Assembly: GCA_023231265.1 (NCBI GenBank)
Contig: JALNVT010000072.1
Span: forward strand, 1-10,189
Reading direction: 5' to 3'
DNA length: 10,189 nt
Source: Sphaerochaetaceae bacterium
Lineage (GTDB): Bacteria > Spirochaetota > Spirochaetia > Sphaerochaetales > Sphaerochaetaceae
Part shown: positions 5,786 through 10,189 of the stretch, in pieces
How the letters are laid out: each line of letters starts with the position of its first letter
How positions within the stretch are numbered: the first letter of the stretch is position 1
Program-made: the position numbers and the translations under genes
The notes under the pieces: model-generated
Seen by the model: the letters and a program-made list of their open reading frames with translations, nothing else
Told to the model about the DNA's origin: nothing
Database searches by the model: none

Positions 5786-6230
5786 ATTTTTTCCTCTTTG
5801 TGGGACTTATCAGTTCCTGTGTTTTTTTTGGCAATCCGGTAAATATTAAGAAATAAGATTCATCAATCAATTCATATATAAGATTTTTAGGAAGGTCATC
5901 AATCTTATTCAAAATAACGGAACTCCAGTGTATTTTATTCATATGATATCCCTCTACAATTGTGTTTGGATACATATCGCGCAGCTGCATGTTGTCCTCG
6001 ACTCTTAACTTGAGGTTCAAAATATCTGAATCATATTTTTCATTGTGAGATAGAATTGCCACAATCTTTTTATTCAATGTATAGACATAGGTGTCCCATT
6101 CAATTTTGAATGAACCTATGCAACCAGGATTCATAAGAAATCTTCTGTCTATCTCTGGATATCTGTAATGAACATCAGAAGCTGGTATCTGCACTTCTGA
6201 ATCTAAAACTGTATTATTTTCTTTCATCAT
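5760..6230 (-). CDS. MmcQ/YjbR-family protein
   Basis: The 156-residue protein matches the small MmcQ/YjbR family in its second half: an LNLKLRVEDN strand (71-80), then EGYHMNKIHWSSVIL (93-107) and LIDESYFLIFTGLPKK (121-136), which correspond to the family's K-x-HW and SY-x-L-V signatures. The fold resembles the CyaY and DNA-binding double-wing group; the biological role is not established and I do not assign one. The first 30 residues are less conserved and the tail (about 143-156) is strongly basic. Two adjacent ATGs start the frame (6230 and 6227). No good ribosome site is visible upstream, which leaves the exact start less sure. It heads a reverse operon with the acetyltransferase and is divergent from the phoB-type gene. 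Confidence 0.72.
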   Translation of the reverse strand: MMKENNTVLDSEVQIPASDVHYRYPEIDRRFLMNPGCIGSFKIEWDTYVYTLNKKIVAILSHNEKYDSDILNLKLRVEDNMQLRDMYPNTIVEGYHMNKIHWSSVILNKIDDLPKNLIYELIDESYFLIFTGLPKKTQELISPTKRKKYEKRRHNI

Positions 6231-6246
6231 ATAGTAATATTACCAT
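6231..6246. repeat. Imperfect palindrome just upstream of the yjbR-like start
   Basis: ATAGTAAT (6231-6238) and ATTACCAT (6239-6246) form a 16-base palindrome with one mismatch pair; its core GTAATATTAC (6234-6243) is perfect. It touches the start codon of the reverse gene, where it could act as an operator or hide the ribosome site. In such AT-rich DNA it may also be chance. Confidence 0.3.
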
Positions 6247-6268
6247 AGTATTTTTTAAAAAGGTACAA

Positions 6269-6296
6269 ATTTTACCTCAATCAAGATAAATGTTAA
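6269..6296 (-). promoter_or_regulatory. Candidate promoter of the yjbR-acetyltransferase operon
   Basis: On the minus strand TTAACA (6296-6291, four of six to TTGACA) and, after 16 bases, TAAAAT (6274-6269, five of six). The predicted start near 6262 leaves a leader of about 32 bases. It overlaps the candidate phoB promoter, and its -35 coincides with a Pho-box-like hexamer. Confidence 0.4.
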
Positions 6297-6299
6297 AAT
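6271..6299 (+). promoter_or_regulatory. Candidate promoter of phoB-phoR with extended -10
   Basis: TTTACC (6271-6276) is a four-of-six -35. Seventeen bases later comes TAAAAT (6294-6299), five of six, preceded by TGT (6291-6293), that is an extended -10 TGn. The predicted start near 6306 leaves about 50 bases before the ATG at 6359. Confidence 0.45.
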
Positions 6300-6307
6300 T
6301 ATGTTAA
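6290..6307. promoter_or_regulatory. Pho-box-like pair in the phoB/yjbR divergent region
   Basis: ATGTTAA (6290-6296), spacer AATT, ATGTTAA (6301-6307): two identical heptamers on an 11-base repeat, the 7+4+7 geometry of PhoB boxes. Read on the minus strand each is TTAACAT, the same hexamer TTAACA seen upstream of pstS. They overlap both candidate divergent promoters, so phosphorylated regulator could control its own gene and the reverse operon. Binding is inferred. Confidence 0.55.
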
Positions 6308-6358
6308 TAACAAGGTGCTTTACTTGATTCATGTGATTATCATGTGAGATTATTAATC

Positions 6359-7054
6359 ATGAATGATAAGAAAATATTAGTAGTTGATGATGAAGAAGAT
6401 ATTGTTGAATTGATCACTTTCCAATTAGAGAGTGATGGCTTTTCTGTAATCAGTGCAAAAGATGGTATGGAAGCAGTATCTAAAATCAACAAAGAGAATC
6501 CTGATCTTGTTATATTGGACATCATGATGCCACGTATGAGTGGACTTGATGTTGTAAAGTTGATCAGAAATAAAGAAGATAGAAACAACCTTCCAATAAT
6601 AATTGCATCAGCAAAAAGCAGTGAGGAAGATATAGTTGCAGGTCTTGATTTAGGTGCTGATGATTACATAACAAAACCTTTCAGTCTCAAGGTGATATCT
6701 GCAAAAGTAAAAGCACTGCTACGAAGAAAACCTGAAATGGCTAAATCTTCTGATGATATAATCACATTCAGAACTCTTGTTCTGAATAAAGCAAGATTCA
6801 CCACAACTCTTGATGGTGTTCCAATAACTCTGACATCAACAGAATTTGATCTTCTATATCTCCTTGTAGAAAACCCTGGAAGAGTGTTCACCAGAAATCA
6901 ACTGATCAATGAATCAAAAGGAAGTGATTATCCTGTAACACAGCGTTCAATAGATGTTCAAATAGTATCACTCAGGAAAAAGTTAGGTGAATTTGGTAAG
7001 ACATACATCAAAACTGTATGGGCTATAGGATATAAAATAGAAAATGAGATTTAA
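6359..7054 (+). CDS. phoB: PhoB/PhoP-type response regulator (OmpR family)
   Basis: The 231-residue protein has a receiver domain (about 4-115) and an OmpR-type winged helix (about 128-228). Acid pocket Asp10-Asp11, phosphoacceptor Asp54 (VILDIMMP) and Lys106 (TKPF) are all present. The switch residue is Ser84 in ASAK where Thr is usual, a permitted variant. The DNA-binding half shows LTSTEFDLLYLLVENPGRVFTR-like signature parts, the recognition helix QRSIDVQIVSLRKKLG and the wing IKTVWAIGYK. A GTG at 6344 would add five residues, but the ATG at 6359 gives the family's normal MNDKKILVVDDEE start, so I use it; the ribosome site (GTGAG, 6344-6348) is weak either way. It overlaps the kinase gene by 11 bases. 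Assignment to phosphate control, rather than another OmpR system, rests on the kinase architecture and on pstS-pstC just downstream with phased Pho-like boxes. Confidence 0.88.
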   Translation: MNDKKILVVDDEEDIVELITFQLESDGFSVISAKDGMEAVSKINKENPDLVILDIMMPRMSGLDVVKLIRNKEDRNNLPIIIASAKSSEEDIVAGLDLGADDYITKPFSLKVISAKVKALLRRKPEMAKSSDDIITFRTLVLNKARFTTTLDGVPITLTSTEFDLLYLLVENPGRVFTRNQLINESKGSDYPVTQRSIDVQIVSLRKKLGEFGKTYIKTVWAIGYKIENEI

Positions 7055-8858
7055 AAATCAACTTATTCTGACAATAACCAGCGTACTGCTGGTTGTGCTT
7101 GTTTTGAGCATAACAATTGCAAGATCTTCATTCAGCTCCACCATGCTTGATTCGAAAAAGAATATGCTGTCTCTTCAGATTCAATATATAGAGACATCAC
7201 TGTTAGATGATAGTAGCACACTTGATGAAGATGTTCTCGACAATTATGCAAAATACCATGATATAAGAATCACATTGATTGATGATGATGGAACTCCAAT
7301 CTATGATTCTGAAGTCGATTCTGAAGATATGGTGAATCATTATTACAGAGATGAAATAAAGAGAGCTAGATTGGGAGAGACATCAACTTCTGTACGTGAT
7401 AGTGAGACAACTTTCAATAACACACTATACAGTGCAACATATTTTCCTGATAAAAAGTTATATGTAAGAACAGCCACCAACATTGAAAATCTGGATATAT
7501 GGGATACTCAATTCATATCTCAGCTGCTTCCTTTTGTTCTTATATTGCTCATCATAATCTTGATAATATCATACCTTCTTATTTCCGTTATAAACAAACC
7601 TGTTCAAGAGTTAGCTAATGCTGCAAATCATTACGGTAAGGGAGATTTCAAAGCGAAAACTGCAATTGATAAGCCTTCTGAATTTGCCAGATTGTCATCT
7701 GTGATGAATGAGATGGCTGATGATATAAGTGAGCAGATTGATAAGCTGACTGATGATAGAAACACCTATTCTTCAATACTTTCCTCAATGGTTGAAGGAG
7801 TTCTCATAACAGATAAAAACAAGAGAATTACACTCTGCAACAGGGCTGCCATTTCTATGTTTGGTCTTGATGTAACAAAACCTGTAACTCTTCTCAATAT
7901 GTTCTCTGATGTTGATTTCAACACTGCAGTTGCCACTGTCATTGAGAACAACAAACCAACAAAATATGTTCTATCTAGGTTTGGACACCTAAGTGGTGAG
8001 ACTGCCAAGATAATGGGAGAGGGTGAGGACAGAACTTATCAGGTGATAATAGCTCCTGTTTGTACGCAGAATATTGTTACTGGGACCGTAATTACATTCA
8101 ATGATATCAGTGAGATACAGCACTTAGAAGAGGTCAGAAAGGACTTTGTGGCCAACGTCTCTCATGAGTTGAAGACCCCTCTAACATCAATTGCAGGCTT
8201 TTCCGATATATTGGTAAATGGTGATTTGGATGAAGAGAAATCTAAAAGATATGCAAAAATCATTGAGAAGAACTCTCTACAGATGAAGGGAATAATTGAA
8301 GACCTTCTGACTTTAGCATCGCTTGAGAAGAATGATTCAAAAATTGAAATGAAGAGTGAATCTTTGAATGATATCATCAATGGAGCCATTGAGAGCTGTG
8401 AGTACAAGACAAAAGAAAAGAATATTAAAATTATATACAGCAGTAAAGAAATACCTCAGGTAATATGCTCCAAGTCTTTGATCACACAAGCTGTACTCAA
8501 TCTGCTGACAAACGCTATTTCCTACAGTGATGTTGGAAAGACTGTCACTGTTGATTTGATTTATGACAGCAAGAACTACAGTATAATCGTCAAAGATGAG
8601 GGATGTGGTATTCCTAGGATGTATCAAGATAGAATCTTTGAACGTTTCTATCGTGTCGATAAAGCCAGAAGCAAGAGCAGTGGTGGTACTGGTCTTGGTC
8701 TTTCGATTGTTAGGCACATCATGAGTCTTCATGGTGGATCTGTATCATTGAGCAGTGAGGTTGGAAGAGGCTCTACTTTCACTCTGACAATTCCCAAAGA
8801 ACGTCTTGATCTGAGTACATTAAAAGATAAGAGCAGATCTCTTTATCCTCAGTTCTGA
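7044..8858 (+). CDS. phoR: PhoR-type membrane sensor histidine kinase
   Basis: The 604-residue kinase has membrane helix 1 (about 7-26), an extracytoplasmic sensor of about 130 residues (27-158), helix 2 (about 159-182), a HAMP linker (183-235), a PAS domain (about 240-355) opening with SILSSMVEGVLITD, then HisKA with the phosphorylated His374 in NVSHELKTPLTSI. The ATPase domain follows with Asn490 (N box, NLLTNA), DEGCGIP (518-524, G1), FERFYRVD (532-539, F box) and GGTGLGLSI (547-555, G2). All catalytic landmarks are intact. This HAMP-PAS-HisKA layout with a large sensor loop is that of Gram-positive style PhoR, longer than the E. coli protein, which lacks the big external loop. It should control the adjacent regulator, whose gene it overlaps by 11 bases. 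The external loop is acidic. Ribosome site AGGA (7027-7030) is rather far, fitting translational coupling. Confidence 0.88.
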   Translation: MRFKNQLILTITSVLLVVLVLSITIARSSFSSTMLDSKKNMLSLQIQYIETSLLDDSSTLDEDVLDNYAKYHDIRITLIDDDGTPIYDSEVDSEDMVNHYYRDEIKRARLGETSTSVRDSETTFNNTLYSATYFPDKKLYVRTATNIENLDIWDTQFISQLLPFVLILLIIILIISYLLISVINKPVQELANAANHYGKGDFKAKTAIDKPSEFARLSSVMNEMADDISEQIDKLTDDRNTYSSILSSMVEGVLITDKNKRITLCNRAAISMFGLDVTKPVTLLNMFSDVDFNTAVATVIENNKPTKYVLSRFGHLSGETAKIMGEGEDRTYQVIIAPVCTQNIVTGTVITFNDISEIQHLEEVRKDFVANVSHELKTPLTSIAGFSDILVNGDLDEEKSKRYAKIIEKNSLQMKGIIEDLLTLASLEKNDSKIEMKSESLNDIINGAIESCEYKTKEKNIKIIYSSKEIPQVICSKSLITQAVLNLLTNAISYSDVGKTVTVDLIYDSKNYSIIVKDEGCGIPRMYQDRIFERFYRVDKARSKSSGGTGLGLSIVRHIMSLHGGSVSLSSEVGRGSTFTLTIPKERLDLSTLKDKSRSLYPQF

Positions 8859-8868
8859 TCTTGTAATA

Positions 8869-8918
8869 TTAATACTTTCTTAACATTCTCTTAGCAATTT
8901 CCAAACAAGTTATCTGTA
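8869..8918 (+). promoter_or_regulatory. Pho-box array upstream of pstS, five hexamers in 11-bp phase
   Basis: Hexamers at 8869 (TTAATA), 8880 (TTAACA), 8891 (TTAGCA), 8902 (CAAACA) and 8913 (TCTGTA) start exactly 11 bases apart. The middle three are the best; the last is weak. Direct repeats with 11-bp period match the known tandem binding mode of PhoB and PhoP dimers, and TTAACA-like hexamers fit the Bacillus PhoP consensus. The array ends nine bases before a TATAAA (8928-8933), so it replaces the -35 as expected for an activated promoter. Confidence 0.72.
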
Positions 8919-8927
8919 CCTTTAGGT

Positions 8928-8935
8928 TATAAAAT
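8928..8935 (+). promoter_or_regulatory. -10 region of the pstS promoter
   Basis: TATAAA (8928-8933), or the overlapping TAAAAT (8930-8935), stands just after the Pho-box array with no usable -35 hexamer, typical of a promoter that needs an activator. The predicted start near 8940 leaves a leader of about 18 bases holding AGGAAG (8943-8948). Confidence 0.6.
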
Positions 8936-8957
8936 AATTTATAGGAAGTAAAAAGAA

Positions 8958-9815
8958 ATGAAAAAATTATTAACGCTTTTATCAGTACTTTGTATAGCAT
9001 CTTCTATTGTATTTGCTAGTGGATCTTCTGAAACTAAAACAACTAAGGTTGATACAGTGGAATATACATTTGGTGGATCTTCAACAGTTGCACCAATTGC
9101 AAATGCTGCAATTCCTGGATTTGAATTAGAAAATGAAGGAACCAAAATAACATATGAAACAACAGGATCTTCTGTAGGTATCAAAAACCTTATAGCTGGA
9201 ACATTTTCTCTAGGTGGTTCTTCTAGAGAACTCAAAGACTCAGAAGTTGAACAGGGTGTTGTTAAGACAATTATAGCTCTTGATGGTTTGACAGTTGCTG
9301 TTAACAAGTCTGTTCAGATTTCAAATCTAACAATGGAGCAGCTTGCAAACATCTTCGCTGGAAACATCACAAACTGGAGTGAAGTTGGTGGTCAGGATTC
9401 TCCAATTGAAATTGTTGTAAGAGATGAAACTTCAGGTACCTATGGCTCTTTCTCTGAAATAGTTATCGAAGATACTTTAGGAAAGGAAGCAACTCAAGCT
9501 AAAAAAGCAATCGTAGCTAAAGAAAATGGTGAGGTTGCAACCAAGATAGCTTCAACTCCTGGAGCAATTGGTTACATTGGAATGGGATTCGCATCAATCG
9601 TAACAGATAAAGGTGGTAAGGAACTATCAATAGATGGTGAGTTACCAACAATCGATAACGTAATTGATAAAGCATATCCAATTTCAAGAGCCTTATATGT
9701 AGTGACTATGGGACAGCCAAAAGAAGGCTCAGTTGAGAAAGCATTCATTGATTACTTATTGAGTGATGCTGGACAAGACATTGTAGCTGAAAAACAGTTC
9801 ATCCCAGTAAACTAA
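8958..9815 (+). CDS. pstS: Phosphate ABC transporter substrate-binding protein PstS
   Basis: The 285-residue precursor has a signal peptide (basic MKK, hydrophobic to about 18, cleavage likely after Ala20 in VFA-SGSS). Cys12 lies inside the hydrophobic core and lacks a small residue before it, so a lipid anchor is unlikely by usual rules, though spirochaete lipoboxes are loose. The mature part is a type II periplasmic binding protein with the PstS landmarks: GGSSTVAP (39-46) which binds phosphate, TTGSSVGIKNLI (68-79), GGSSRELKDSE (86-96), RDETSGTYGSF (155-165), and GAIGYIGMG (202-210). It captures phosphate outside the inner membrane and hands it to PstC-PstA. It is short compared with E. 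coli PstS, as in the compact PstS type common in Gram-positives and spirochaetes. AGGAAG lies nine bases before the ATG. The upstream 11-bp phased array implies induction by phosphate starvation. Confidence 0.93.
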   Translation: MKKLLTLLSVLCIASSIVFASGSSETKTTKVDTVEYTFGGSSTVAPIANAAIPGFELENEGTKITYETTGSSVGIKNLIAGTFSLGGSSRELKDSEVEQGVVKTIIALDGLTVAVNKSVQISNLTMEQLANIFAGNITNWSEVGGQDSPIEIVVRDETSGTYGSFSEIVIEDTLGKEATQAKKAIVAKENGEVATKIASTPGAIGYIGMGFASIVTDKGGKELSIDGELPTIDNVIDKAYPISRALYVVTMGQPKEGSVEKAFIDYLLSDAGQDIVAEKQFIPVN

Positions 9816-9818
9816 TAT

Positions 9819-10189
9819 ATGAAAGCAAAATCAATCAACGTCAGACGAAAGATTGAGGGCAGCAGCAGAATTGTTCTGCTGCTTGCAGCTGCAGTATCCG
9901 TTCTGACAGTAATCCTAATTACAATATTTATAGTTCAGCAGGGGCTTCCAACTTTTGCAAATGTTTCTGCCAAGGAATTTTTGTTCTCAACAGATTGGAG
10001 TCCATCTTCTTCCACTGATCCACATTATGGAATTGCATCATTTGTAATTGCAAGTATTGAGGTGACCTTTCTTGCCATGATATTTGCACTTCCAATTGCG
10101 CTCTCCTGTGCAATCTATCTCAGTGAATTTGCCAAAGGTAATTTTGCAAAGATATTGAGAAGTGGAATTGAACTTCTAGCTGGTATTCC
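9819..10189 (+). CDS. pstC: Phosphate ABC transporter permease PstC, N-terminal part cut by window edge
   Basis: The frame opens with ATG three bases after the pstS stop and stays open to the right edge (123 complete codons). The protein starts with a basic cytoplasmic stretch, then membrane helix 1 (about 17-40), an external loop with LPTFANVSAKEFLFSTDWSPS (broken here only by length of quote), and helix 2 from about 70. IASFVIASIEVTFLAMIFA and the following AIYLSEFAKG then ELLAGI are characteristic of PstC, the last two leading to the ATPase-coupling loop. It would form the membrane channel with PstA. No clear ribosome site precedes the ATG, so coupling to pstS translation is likely. The 3' part, presumably followed by pstA, pstB and phoU, lies outside. 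Confidence 0.9.
   Translation, partial: MKAKSINVRRKIEGSSRIVLLLAAAVSVLTVILITIFIVQQGLPTFANVSAKEFLFSTDWSPSSSTDPHYGIASFVIASIEVTFLAMIFALPIALSCAIYLSEFAKGNFAKILRSGIELLAGI

Noticed and set aside
6344..6358. GTG-initiated five-residue extension of the response regulator.
   Set aside because: No ribosome site precedes it, and the ATG at 6359 gives the usual spacing to the Asp10-Asp11 acid pair of the family.
8337..8732. Open reverse frame of 131 codons within the kinase gene.
   Set aside because: It lies wholly inside the intact HisKA/ATPase coding region of the kinase on the other strand and shows no recognisable family features.
8939..9307. Open reverse frame of 122 codons over the start of pstS.
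   Set aside because: Antisense to a clear pstS with signal peptide and phosphate-binding motifs; the translation has no recognisable domain.
1..10189. Search by eye for CRISPR arrays, insertion-sequence ends, tRNA genes, phage genes and riboswitches.
   Set aside because: No regularly spaced long repeats, transposase frames, cloverleaf-like stretches or known aptamer cores were seen; intergenic regions are short apart from the first 392 bases.

Overview
The window is an AT-rich bacterial chromosome segment, densely coded on both strands. The best taxonomic clue is the PstS precursor. Its signal peptide ends in a Phe-Ala-Ser-Gly-Ser-Ser type junction without a lipobox cysteine, a pattern common in exported proteins of Treponema/Sphaerochaeta-like spirochaetes. 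Several neighbours (sdpR-sdpI, marR-MFS, a Maa-type acetyltransferase) are families common in Firmicutes. A host-associated spirochaete with Firmicutes-like accessory genes is therefore my inference; a Firmicute is the main alternative.

Layout. Positions 1-392 carry no gene apart from a terminator (34-53) of something to the left. Two forward genes follow: a thioredoxin-type ArsC/low-molecular-weight phosphatase (393-794) and an alpha/beta-hydrolase esterase (853-1665). They converge on a reverse sdpR-sdpI operon (1716-2643), an ArsR-family repressor and a six-helix membrane protein of the SdpI immunity family. A divergent forward gene (2809-3414) encodes an AhpD/carboxymuconolactone-decarboxylase-fold protein with a membrane tail. 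It converges on a reverse marR-MFS efflux operon (3468-5046). Next is a reverse pair (5168-6230), a YjbR/MmcQ-like protein and a hexapeptide-repeat O-acetyltransferase, closed by a clear terminator. From 6359 to the right edge lies a forward phosphate regulon: phoB-type regulator, phoR-type kinase, pstS, and the first 123 codons of pstC.

The DNA between the genes is unusually readable. The sdpR promoter (TTGACA-N17-TACTAT) is followed by three copies of a 10-bp palindrome spaced exactly 16 bp apart, the first overlapping the -10 box. The marR promoter (TTGACA-N16-TATAGT) has a perfect 20-bp palindrome over its -10 and a degenerate copy over its -35. Both look like autorepression circuits. Upstream of pstS five hexamers resembling TTAACA lie in strict 11-bp phase, the geometry of PhoB/PhoP boxes. 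Two more perfect copies, inverted, lie in the phoB/yjbR divergent region.

Working model: PhoR senses low phosphate and phosphorylates the PhoB-type regulator, which activates pstS-pstC and possibly touches its own and the yjbR promoters. The two accessory operons respond to membrane-active peptide or drug stress. No clearly unprecedented system is visible. The most interesting material is the regulatory architecture and the sdpRI operon without its toxin genes.
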